A stretch of 28,799 nucleotides of DNA, taken from NCBI GenBank assembly GCA_033549245.1, contig JAWSUW010000022.1:1-28799 (forward strand), in the 5' to 3' direction. This DNA is from Fusibacter_D sp033549245. Its GTDB lineage: Bacteria > Bacillota > Clostridia > Peptostreptococcales > Acidaminobacteraceae. This document shows, piece after piece, positions 8,700 to 16,454 of the stretch (position 1 is its first letter; every line of letters begins with the position of its first letter). The notes beneath the pieces were generated by a model that made no database searches, was not told where the DNA came from, and saw only the letters and a list, made by a program, of their open reading frames with translations. Both the position numbers and the translations under genes were made by a program.

Positions 8700-10097
8700 T
8701 TACAAATTCTTAATAGTAATTCTTTGATTGGTTCCTCTTTTACTTCGCTCAATTTCTGTAATTTGAATTGCTCTGTCCACAATTTCCTCCGATTGCCCAA
8801 TATATGTGCTAGCATCTAAAAGGTGATCAATCTCTTCATCACTGAAATTTTCTGCTACCTCACTTCTACATTTTAATCCCTCCTTAAAATCCAGCCCTTC
8901 ATTATGAAATCGCATCGCAATATCGTGAACAATACCATGAGCTTTTAATTTTCCTAACTTCTCTGCTAACGCTAACATTACTCGCTCAGAAAGGATAAGG
9001 CCTTTTAATAATCCTAAGTTTTCTTTCATCCTTGACTCGTCGACCCCAAGACCTTCAACCATAAACTTAATCTTTTCTAATATAGTTCCCGTTACCAAAC
9101 ATATCTGAGGTATTGCTATCCATTCTGGCTTCCAAGCTGCACCGTCTCTTTCGTGCTCAACTAGCATACATTCAGAAATTAGACTACTCAAATGTCTCGA
9201 GACCTTCGACAGTCCATTAAGTGCCTCTGCGATCTCTGGATTTCTTTTGTGAGGCATCGTACTACTTCCGATTTGTCCAGGAGCATTTGGTTCAATTAAT
9301 TCGCCGATTTCAGTTTTTTGTAATTCATATACTTCATTACCAATCTTTCCACATGTTGTACCAATCATTGATAAAAGATGTCCAAATTCTGCAAAGCGAT
9401 CACGTGCTGTGTGCCATGGAGCATCTGAAATTGATAAACCTAATTTTTCTGCAACATTTTTTTCTATATATATTCCTTTTCCTTTAAAGGATGCGTAGTT
9501 TCCAACGCCTCCACAAAGATTGATTACTAACAATCTATTCATACTTTCTTCTAGTCTCTGAATATGCCTACTAACTTCTCTTAACCAGACAGCAACTTTA
9601 ACTCCAAATGTAGTAGGTTGTGCCTGCTGTCCATGTGTACGGCCTGCCATTAATGTAAGTTTATGCTTTAAAGCAAGTTTCATTAAACTATCTTCCAAAT
9701 CAATAATGTCTCTCCAGATAATTTGTACAGCTTCATTTAAAGCCATCACCATACCCGTATCAGCTATATCTTGAGTTGTAGGCCCCCAATGAACATATTC
9801 TCCTAATTCATTGTCACATATATCTTTAAAATTATTCAACAACGGCATCAGAGAGTGACCTGTCTCTTCATATTTTTTTTGCATGAATTCCATATCCAAG
9901 AGGTCTACATTTGCCTTCTTTTTAAATTCAATCGCCGCTTCTTTAGGAATTATACCTAAGTCAGCTTCTACTTCAGCTAAAGCTACTTCAATATCTAACC
10001 ATCTTTGCAACATTTGTTTCTCATCGAATATTTGCCTCATTTCTTTAGTTCCCCACGAGTCGCGGTATATAATCGAATCAAAAAGCACTGAAGCCAT
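8700..10097 (-). CDS. Fumarase/aspartase-superfamily lyase (PurB / carboxymuconate cycloisomerase-like)
   Basis: This is a 465-residue homotetramer-type lyase that should eliminate an amine (or other group) from an N-substituted aspartate-like substrate, usually releasing fumarate. The three conserved regions of the superfamily are present: GPTTQDIADTG (105-115), AGRTHGQQAQPTTFG (151-165) and the signature GSSTMPHKRNPEIAE (277-291), which carries the catalytic serine loop. I start at ATG 10097, with AGGAG 9 bases upstream, rather than the longer frame to 10145. It is unlikely to be housekeeping PurB, because it sits in a degradative operon between MmgE/PrpD and a binding protein. Relatives include adenylosuccinate lyase, 3-carboxymuconate cycloisomerase and C-N lyases that split iminodisuccinate-type compounds. 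The exact reaction is inferred. Confidence 0.85.
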   Translation of the reverse strand: MASVLFDSIIYRDSWGTKEMRQIFDEKQMLQRWLDIEVALAEVEADLGIIPKEAAIEFKKKANVDLLDMEFMQKKYEETGHSLMPLLNNFKDICDNELGEYVHWGPTTQDIADTGMVMALNEAVQIIWRDIIDLEDSLMKLALKHKLTLMAGRTHGQQAQPTTFGVKVAVWLREVSRHIQRLEESMNRLLVINLCGGVGNYASFKGKGIYIEKNVAEKLGLSISDAPWHTARDRFAEFGHLLSMIGTTCGKIGNEVYELQKTEIGELIEPNAPGQIGSSTMPHKRNPEIAEALNGLSKVSRHLSSLISECMLVEHERDGAAWKPEWIAIPQICLVTGTILEKIKFMVEGLGVDESRMKENLGLLKGLILSERVMLALAEKLGKLKAHGIVHDIAMRFHNEGLDFKEGLKCRSEVAENFSDEEIDHLLDASTYIGQSEEIVDRAIQITEIERSKRGTNQRITIKNL

Positions 10098-10186
10098 AAT
10101 ACACTCTCCTCTCAACATTATAAGTGAATTAAATACTGTAATCATTTCTCAAACTTTAACTCTAACTTTCACTAAGTACTTTGATA

Positions 10187-11551
10187 TTACTTTGCAGCAA
10201 GTATATTGTTTAACTCTCTCATGTCATTAATCTGATCAAGAGAACGGCAAAATTCAAATATTTCTTCCAAAAATCCAAGAGGATAATTACTTATGTTCAA
10301 TTCTAGAAACTTGTTTTTAATAAAATCCTTGCCGACCGGATTTTCAGGATCACCACGTCGATATTTTATCTCCGAAGTTATTAACTCATCATTTGACATC
10401 AATACTTCAATCCTTGTCGGTCTGCAAATTTCGAACACTTTATTGAATTCTTCAGTGCTAATAACATCAACTCTGTTCATTAATTGCCTAACAACCGGAT
10501 CGAAGATCATACTGTCATGGAATGATTTAGTATTTAACTCTCCGTATGCAAGTGACACTGCTACACAAAAAGGTATGCTGAATTTTGCCTCATTTGCAGT
10601 AGTTGGATTTTGATTTCCTGCAACTTTCAATGCAATTGAATTCGTTTTCACAGTAATTCTATTGATCATATTAATGTTTTTGGAGATCTTTGTATGTACA
10701 TCTAGTGCAGCATCAATTGGTGTATGAGTATGACCGCATGTTGGGTATACTTTTATAGTAGTTTCTTCGATAACATACGTATTAGGAATTCGGTTAAATA
10801 TTGGCTTAAGAGAGTGTTCTTTTGTCATTGCAGCAAATATTCCCTGTTTCCCATCAATTATGCTCTTGGCTCCAACCAAACCTTCCTTTGCTAGAAGTAC
10901 TGCAAAAATTCCACCTTGAGCCGCTCTACCCGGATGAATAGGTTTTGATTTTGCATGATCATTCTGAAACTCCCATAACCCTGCTGACATGGAGCCTGCA
11001 TGTCCGAAAGCATGGACACACTGTTCTTTTGATAACTCAGCAATGCTCGCAACAGAAGCTGCAGCCCCAAAACAACCGATAGTGCCTGTTGTATGCCAGT
11101 AACTATAATGAGATGGATTCACACTCGCAGCTAGTCTTATTCCAACTTCATAACCCGCCACCAATCCATTTATGAAGGACTTTCCAGATGCTCTAATTTG
11201 TTGAGCTATCGCTAAAGCTGCAGATATAGTTGGAGCTCCTGGGTGGTACAAAGAATCCCTGTGAGTATCATCATATTCAACAATGTGTGATGTGAAACCA
11301 TTAATGAAAGCAGCCATTGTTGCGTTATCTTGTTTACCATAACCTATCAAAGCAGAGTTCCCAAATCCCTTCTGTTCATTAAGCGCTCTCATAAGAATAC
11401 TTGCTTCGTTAGTATTTGCTCCGCTTAGTGCAGACCCTAACCAGTCTAAAAACAAAAGTGAAACTTTTTCCTTGACTCTTTTATCAAGCACATCATAGGT
11501 TATGTCGTAGACATAATCGGCAAGCTTTTCTGAACTTGTCTTATTGTCCAA
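10187..11551 (-). CDS. MmgE/PrpD family protein (epimerase or dehydratase)
   Basis: A 454-residue member of the MmgE/PrpD fold. Typical sequences are ALSGANTNEASIL near the N-terminus, EYDDTHRDSLYHPGAPT, HTTGTIGCFGAAA, and KVYPTCGHTHTPIDAALD in the lid region. Known members are 2-methylcitrate dehydratase, cis-aconitate decarboxylase and iminodisuccinate epimerase. No methylcitrate synthase or lyase is nearby, so a propionate role is unlikely. Next to a C-N lyase, an epimerase or isomerase acting on an aminodicarboxylate is the more attractive guess. The start is TTG at 11551, with AAAGG about 10 bases upstream, which is a weak site. The gap to the lyase start is 89 bases. Confidence 0.85.
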   Translation of the reverse strand: MDNKTSSEKLADYVYDITYDVLDKRVKEKVSLLFLDWLGSALSGANTNEASILMRALNEQKGFGNSALIGYGKQDNATMAAFINGFTSHIVEYDDTHRDSLYHPGAPTISAALAIAQQIRASGKSFINGLVAGYEVGIRLAASVNPSHYSYWHTTGTIGCFGAAASVASIAELSKEQCVHAFGHAGSMSAGLWEFQNDHAKSKPIHPGRAAQGGIFAVLLAKEGLVGAKSIIDGKQGIFAAMTKEHSLKPIFNRIPNTYVIEETTIKVYPTCGHTHTPIDAALDVHTKISKNINMINRITVKTNSIALKVAGNQNPTTANEAKFSIPFCVAVSLAYGELNTKSFHDSMIFDPVVRQLMNRVDVISTEEFNKVFEICRPTRIEVLMSNDELITSEIKYRRGDPENPVGKDFIKNKFLELNISNYPLGFLEEIFEFCRSLDQINDMRELNNILAAK

Positions 11552-11601
11552 ACTTATTCAACCTTTCTTAAAATGAATTGTAATAACACATACCAATTTC
11601 T

Positions 11602-12609
11602 CTACTCATTATCTAAAGTTTCCCAATCAGTCCCAACAAAAGCTATCCTATCTCCAGTGCTAACTACTGGGTTTATCCTAGTAGCAATAATATAAGAGTC
11701 CTCGTTGAATTTTGCATTAAACTCTTCATTCGAAAAATAGTGGGTTTGATAAAATTCATCTCCTCGACTTACATTCATTCCCGGCGAAACATTCATTTTA
11801 ATTATTCCAGCCATATCTGCTCTTAGGAACTTTCGTGATTTTATAGCGTACTGTTTTAAGGGTTTTTTACATGGTTTTTTTATAATGCCTATTGATGCCA
11901 ATAAATTCATCGTACACTCATACGCTAGAGAGACAAAACTTCCATCTATCTTTCCCCCACTTCCTACCTCAGCCATAAACGCTGGAATACCAGATTGCAT
12001 GCACATAACATCTAAAGCTCCTGTAGTAGCTCCTGGAAGTTCATCTTTGCTACTACTCAAATCAACAAAACAATTTGTTTCAAGGCCAAAATCTAAAGCC
12101 ATTTGTCTCGATTTATTGATAATTTCTTGTGGCAAATTATTAGCTTTTTTTGAAACTGTATAGGGGATCGCATCATAGTGAGATCCTAAAGTATGAAAGC
12201 TCAGTAGAAAGTCAGAGTGCTTTTTAATTTCTTCGAAAAGCCTATATGCTATTCTTTGTGTAAAAAGACCATTTGGGTCACCAGGAAAAACCTGGTCCAT
12301 ATCTAAATAATCAATATTAGAGATTTTTTCGCGATTTAATAATGCCAGCGGATTTGCAATTGGTGTAATAATAATATTCCCGTATAAGCTATTTGGCGAA
12401 ATGGTTTTAAAGAGTTCCCACATGGCTTGTGAACCATTTAATTCATCACCATGAACAGCACCCGTTATCCAAAGAGTAGACCCTTGGTTTTTACCACACA
12501 ACACCATTACTGGAATATACACTATGGAGCCATTAGAATAAGATCCAACCGGTATCATTTTCGATTTTTTTTCACCATTATTAATCTCAAATTCAAATAT
12601 TCTCAACAC
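11602..12609 (-). CDS. AstE/aspartoacylase-family zinc deacylase (N-acyl amino acid hydrolase)
   Basis: A predicted zinc carboxypeptidase-fold amidohydrolase of 335 residues that removes an acyl group from an N-acyl amino acid. Zinc ligands are visible in ITGAVHGDELNG (HxxE) and in LSFHTLGSHYDA (third histidine). The likely catalytic glutamate is in MAEVGSGGKI. DMDQVFPGDPNG is typical of the DoeB/AstE-like branch. The frame opens at an ATG at 12636, but the real start is most likely GTG at 12609, because AAGGAGG lies 6 bases before it and would otherwise be coding. It lies 47 bases after the nitrilase-like gene. Substrate unknown; N-acetyl- or N-succinyl-type amino acids are known for the family. 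Confidence 0.85.
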   Translation of the reverse strand: MLRIFEFEINNGEKKSKMIPVGSYSNGSIVYIPVMVLCGKNQGSTLWITGAVHGDELNGSQAMWELFKTISPNSLYGNIIITPIANPLALLNREKISNIDYLDMDQVFPGDPNGLFTQRIAYRLFEEIKKHSDFLLSFHTLGSHYDAIPYTVSKKANNLPQEIINKSRQMALDFGLETNCFVDLSSSKDELPGATTGALDVMCMQSGIPAFMAEVGSGGKIDGSFVSLAYECTMNLLASIGIIKKPCKKPLKQYAIKSRKFLRADMAGIIKMNVSPGMNVSRGDEFYQTHYFSNEEFNAKFNEDSYIIATRINPVVSTGDRIAFVGTDWETLDNE

Positions 12610-12656
12610 TGATTTCCTCCTTCCACATTTTTTCATCCTGAAATTTTCGTTAATAA

Positions 12657-13448
12657 TTAAAGTCTGTAGGCATCGGGCGATCTTTTATTTAAATAAGGAT
12701 ATCTCTTTCTCGTGTCAAGCAAAAACTCATTATCGATCTCGCAAATAATTATTCCCTCATCCTGATCAATTTTATCTAAAACCTTCCCATCAGGGTTTAC
12801 AATTTGAGAGCCACCAAAAAAATCTGTATCCTTTTCTCTACCAACGTGGTTAGAGACTCCCACATAGCATCCATTTTCTAAAGCTCTCGTTCTTGAGAAG
12901 AGGTCGAGGGCGTATTTTCTTGAATCAGGTGAAAAAGCCATCGAGTACAATAATACTTCACATGACTGAAGTGCTACTGTCCGTGATATCTCTGGAAAGC
13001 TTATATCAAAACATACTAACATTCCAACTTTTCCAATAGGTGTATCTACCACCATTGTTTTATTGCCAGCAGAAAAATAGTTAAATTCATTGCCCCATAA
13101 ATGAACTTTCCTATAGTATGCTACAAGTCCTTCACTATTAACCATTATTGCAGTGTTATATGGTTTCTCTTCAGTTGTGTTTAATTCTGGTATCGTTGTA
13201 TAAATCCAAATTCCATTATTTTCACTTGAAATTCTTGATAGTTCCTTTATTGATTCCCCATTATTGAGGGTTTCAGCTATTTCTATAAATTTTTCATCTA
13301 CCCTATAGCCTGATATGGATAATTCAGGTAAAACAATTAGATTGGCACCATTAGAAGTTGCTTCTTGTGTAAGCCATTCAATCTTTTCAAGATTTTTCTC
13401 CTTGCATCCTGTATAACTATTAAACTGACCTACGGCTAATTTTGGCAT
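12657..13448 (-). CDS. Carbon-nitrogen hydrolase, nitrilase superfamily
   Basis: A 263-residue cytosolic amidohydrolase with the full Glu-Lys-Cys triad of the superfamily: E42 (LPELSISGYR), K114 (YYRKVHLWG) and C146 (GMLVCFDISFPE). The length and motif spacing fit omega-amidase or N-carbamoyl-amino-acid hydrolase types rather than true nitrilases. It would release ammonia from an amide or carbamoyl group on the imported compound or an intermediate. GGAGGGG lies 6 bases before the ATG. It is the second gene of the operon, 97 bases after the PLP enzyme. Confidence 0.88.
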   Translation of the reverse strand: MPKLAVGQFNSYTGCKEKNLEKIEWLTQEATSNGANLIVLPELSISGYRVDEKFIEIAETLNNGESIKELSRISSENNGIWIYTTIPELNTTEEKPYNTAIMVNSEGLVAYYRKVHLWGNEFNYFSAGNKTMVVDTPIGKVGMLVCFDISFPEISRTVALQSCEVLLYSMAFSPDSRKYALDLFSRTRALENGCYVGVSNHVGREKDTDFFGGSQIVNPDGKVLDKIDQDEGIIICEIDNEFLLDTRKRYPYLNKRSPDAYRL

Positions 13449-13545
13449 TATAACCCCTCCAAAATCCTGATCTTTGATAAAATGAGCGTACTGGTGTTCA
13501 CTAAACTCAACATATTAAATATTCACATATAATCAAATTTGATAT

Positions 13546-14571
13546 TTATACAACAACATTCCGATATGCTTTATAATGAACCAGTTGAATGTTTTCCGAT
13601 ACATACTCTCTATCAATGTTCTCGTCGTTCATCAAGTCAGTGCTTAGATATTTTTTATTGTCATCCGAAAAAACTGTTACAACTATCTTGTCGTATCCTA
13701 TAAGGTCCATAACCATTATTGCGCCAAGAAAATTAGCTCCTGATGATATTCCAACTCCTAAACCTAAATCTTTCGATAGCTTGCGAGCCATATTTATTGC
13801 ATCCCCGTCATCAACTGAAATCACTTGATCTAACCAATTTAAATCAACGATATCTGGTATAAATTCATCAGATATACCTTGAATCCTGTGTTTGCCAATT
13901 TTGCAGCCAGTACTCAATGTAGGGGAATTCTTAGGTTCCAGTGGATAGATATTCATACTTCGATTTCGCTCTTTTAAATATTGTCCCACGCCCATAACTG
14001 TACCACCAGTGCCCACGCCTGCAATAAATGCGTCCGGAGTGGCTTGTATAATATTAAATGACCTCCATATTTCAGGACCTGTTGTCATGTAATGTGCTTC
14101 TGCATTATTAGGATTTGAAAATTGCCTCGGTAAAAAACAATTCGCGTTTTCTCTTGCCAATTTCTCTGTCATTTCAATGCTCCCAACAAATCCGCCTTGT
14201 TGGTGGCTTACTAACTCAATATCCGCACCAAATGCTTTTATTAGATTTATTCGTTCTTTGCTCATCCAATCAGGCATGTAAATACTGACAGGGTGGCCTA
14301 ATGCACGACCAATAGCCGCAAACGAAATTCCTGTATTGCCACTCGTCGCTTCAACGATTCTGTCTCCTGATTTAATTTCATTTTTTTCATAGGCTTTCTT
14401 CAAAACATAATATGCCATTCTGTCTTTAATACTACCCGTTAAATTGTAATACTCTGCCTTTGCATAGATCTTCATTTCTTTGCCCTTGTATTTAAAACTT
14501 ATTTCGAGCAACGGTGTTTCGCCTATCATTGATTTTAAACTTTTTAGTTTGTTAATATTCAACTCGCTCAT
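13546..14571 (-). CDS. PLP-dependent enzyme of the cysteine synthase / cystathionine beta-synthase family
   Basis: A fold-type II PLP enzyme of 341 residues. The Schiff-base lysine is K49 in LTGSIKDRMA, the substrate-carboxylate loop is EATSGNTGIS and the phosphate-binding loop is GVGTGGTVMGVG. SGANFLGA near the C-terminus supplies the residue facing the pyridine nitrogen. Members do beta-replacement or beta-elimination on serine, O-acetylserine, cysteine or diaminopropionate-like substrates. GGGAGG lies 6 bases before the ATG. As first gene of the degradative operon, it is unlikely to be the housekeeping cysteine synthase. A lyase role on a beta-substituted alanine released by the pathway is plausible but unproven. 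Confidence 0.87.
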   Translation of the reverse strand: MSELNINKLKSLKSMIGETPLLEISFKYKGKEMKIYAKAEYYNLTGSIKDRMAYYVLKKAYEKNEIKSGDRIVEATSGNTGISFAAIGRALGHPVSIYMPDWMSKERINLIKAFGADIELVSHQQGGFVGSIEMTEKLARENANCFLPRQFSNPNNAEAHYMTTGPEIWRSFNIIQATPDAFIAGVGTGGTVMGVGQYLKERNRSMNIYPLEPKNSPTLSTGCKIGKHRIQGISDEFIPDIVDLNWLDQVISVDDGDAINMARKLSKDLGLGVGISSGANFLGAIMVMDLIGYDKIVVTVFSDDNKKYLSTDLMNDENIDREYVSENIQLVHYKAYRNVVV

Positions 14572-14661
14572 ATGCTTCCTCCCGCATTAAGTTATTTTCG
14601 AATACCACTCCACTTCTCTAGACAACCTTTACTATGTTGAATCGGTCTGCACTTTAAAACT

Positions 14662-14674
14662 TATTGCGATAATA
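14662..14674. promoter_or_regulatory. Candidate LysR-type operator (T-N11-A)
   Basis: TATTGCGATAATA has the T-N11-A form of LysR boxes with symmetric TATT/AATA arms. It lies about 90 bases upstream of the first gene of the degradative operon, where a LysR activator would bind, and the next gene upstream encodes a LysR protein. A weak promoter (TTGTTA, 17 bases, TTTAAA on the minus strand) overlaps it. AT-rich DNA makes chance matches common. Confidence 0.3.
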
Positions 14675-15191
14675 GTAACAAGGAATACTCATAATTAATC
14701 AGAATAGTGTCATTATTACAATTATCCAAATTTGACTAAAATTATTTTTGCACATAACCAAAACCTCATTCATATTCAAATTTCATGGAAACAAATTTTA
14801 AAATCTATTAAACTTAAATGTGTGAATATGACAGAATATATGTATTTTTTTATCAATTCTGTTATTTTAATTATACTGGTTATCTACGAAATTATGAAAT
14901 ATGAAATTCCACTACTCCCTATAAGATTGAGTTATATCTATACGTTATCATCAAAAAATGCAAAAAAAATAATTAAACCAGTATACTTTGCTATTATTTG
15001 ACTAAGTATACTCATTTAATTATCTGGCAATTATAATGTTTACGACCGTTGAAAAAGGAATCCTAATCTCAGTTTATCTGTCATCTGTCGAAAGAGGATA
15101 CCAAATTTGCATTTATAAGTCAATTTCAAATGTCACAGCGGTTGATAATTCTTATATAAGTGCATCGTTGTAATCATATATCGACACATCA
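14675..15191. other. AT-rich intergenic region between the LysR gene and the operon
   Basis: About 520 bases hold no gene I can support. An open frame on the plus strand (14732-15001) is lysine/isoleucine-rich with no ribosome site or family motif and looks like AT-rich chance. No terminator is visible after the LysR gene. Regulatory sequence for the operon is the likely content. Confidence 0.45.
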
Positions 15192-16112
15192 TTATTGAAT
15201 TATGTAACCACTTGTTTTAAAAAATTCGATGAATACTTTCAAAGCATTTGAGAGGTATGCATATTTATTATAAGCTAGAACAAAGTCCCTATTAGAAATA
15301 TTAGAGTCGACACTAAAATAACGCCCAATTTTGGCCAAATTACCATTTTCCAGTAATGAGAACGGTAGAAATCCCACGCCCATCCCATCAGCAATTAAAG
15401 AGTTTATAGTCTCACAGTTGTGTGATTCAAAAATAATTGTTGGACTAAAACCTGCTTGGTTACACAAATCTAACCCAACCGAACGAATTCTTCTCCCTTG
15501 TTTATACATAATAAAATTTTCATCCTTTAGACGGGATAATGCGTTAACATCTATTATATTTGCGCTAATTTCATCCTGTTTTTTGGAAAATGGATGATTA
15601 TATGATGTTGCTAACACTATTCTGTCTGTAAAAAGTTTATAATAATCTATACTCGGAATTGATAATGGTAACGACATAATACATAAATCAATTTTCCTAC
15701 TTACAATTAGCTCTTCTAACGGCTCTCTGTAGTCTTCAACCACTCTTATCGTAATTCCAGGGTACATTCTATGAAAATGAGGAATGACTCTTGATAAATA
15801 TACTCTTTCGTAGTACGGGGAAGAGCCAACAGTAATTTCGCCAAACAATCCGTTCTTCTCATCATTCATTTTTTTTTGTATTTGACCGTATAAATTAACA
15901 ATTTTCTTTCCATCTTTTATAAACATTTCTCCTGCTGGCGTTATAGAAAGTGAATTATTCTCACGCCTGAAAAAAGAGACACCCATATCTGACTCGATCT
16001 TTTTAAGTGACTGGCTTAAAGCTGGCTGACTTATAAATAATTCGTCAGCAGCTTTTGATATGTTCTTGGTTTCAGCTATTTTAATAACATACTCGATAGC
16101 CTTGATATCCAA
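15192..16112 (-). CDS. LysR-family transcriptional regulator
   Basis: 306 residues with the usual two-part build: an N-terminal winged helix-turn-helix (AADELFISQPALSQSLKKIE, about residues 20-39) and a C-terminal effector-binding domain starting near GEITVGSSPYY. The frame opens at ATG 16142, but TTG 16112 gives the canonical LysR start (MDIKAIEYVIKIAE) and has AAAGGGG 7 bases upstream, so I choose it. It lies upstream of, and in the same direction as, the import/degradation operon, and probably controls it in response to the substrate or an intermediate. The effector is unknown. Confidence 0.9.
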   Translation of the reverse strand: MDIKAIEYVIKIAETKNISKAADELFISQPALSQSLKKIESDMGVSFFRRENNSLSITPAGEMFIKDGKKIVNLYGQIQKKMNDEKNGLFGEITVGSSPYYERVYLSRVIPHFHRMYPGITIRVVEDYREPLEELIVSRKIDLCIMSLPLSIPSIDYYKLFTDRIVLATSYNHPFSKKQDEISANIIDVNALSRLKDENFIMYKQGRRIRSVGLDLCNQAGFSPTIIFESHNCETINSLIADGMGVGFLPFSLLENGNLAKIGRYFSVDSNISNRDFVLAYNKYAYLSNALKVFIEFFKTSGYIIQ

Positions 16113-16189
16113 AGTAATTCCCCTTTCAATACTATCATTCATAAAAATAATTGAGGGTGGTAGAATGTGGGCTTAGAGTTTTAATATAC

Positions 16190-16212
16190 TATCACCTTCG
16201 CATTAGGTGATA
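16190..16212. promoter_or_regulatory. Inverted repeat upstream of the LysR gene
   Basis: TATCACCT and AGGTGATA form a perfect 8-bp inverted repeat with a 7-base spacer, about 80 bases before the LysR start. No T-run follows on either strand, so an operator is more likely than a terminator. It could be an autoregulatory site or belong to another regulator. Confidence 0.4.
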
Positions 16213-16300
16213 AACAACCTAGAAGTAGTTGCCAGTTATTAGAGATAAAAGTAGGTTCTTCACCACTATTATACTCATATTTTTTCTAAGACCCACCGAC

Positions 16301-16389
16301 TGAGTATTTCGGTTTGAAAAGGCCATTGTATCGGTGAAAACGGCCACACTATCGGTCGGATTAGGCCACCAATATCGGACTACCAGGCC
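16301..16389 (+). repeat. Left end of the IS21 element with four internal repeat units
   Basis: Four units of about 20-22 bp follow each other: TATTTCGGTTTGAAAAGGCC, TATCGGTGAAAACGGCCA, TATCGGTCGGATTAGGCCA and TATCGGACTACCAGGCC. They mirror the right end and are the expected IstA-binding sites. Confidence 0.85.
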
Positions 16390-16454
16390 GACAGATAAAT
16401 TTCTATAATGAAACTAGCACATACAGTGCAAATTCATTCTAGGAGGTAATGAAC

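Noticed and set aside
14732..15001. 89-codon frame in the gap between the LysR gene and the operon
   Set aside because: Dominated by I, K, Y, N as random AT-rich DNA gives; no ribosome site, no motif.
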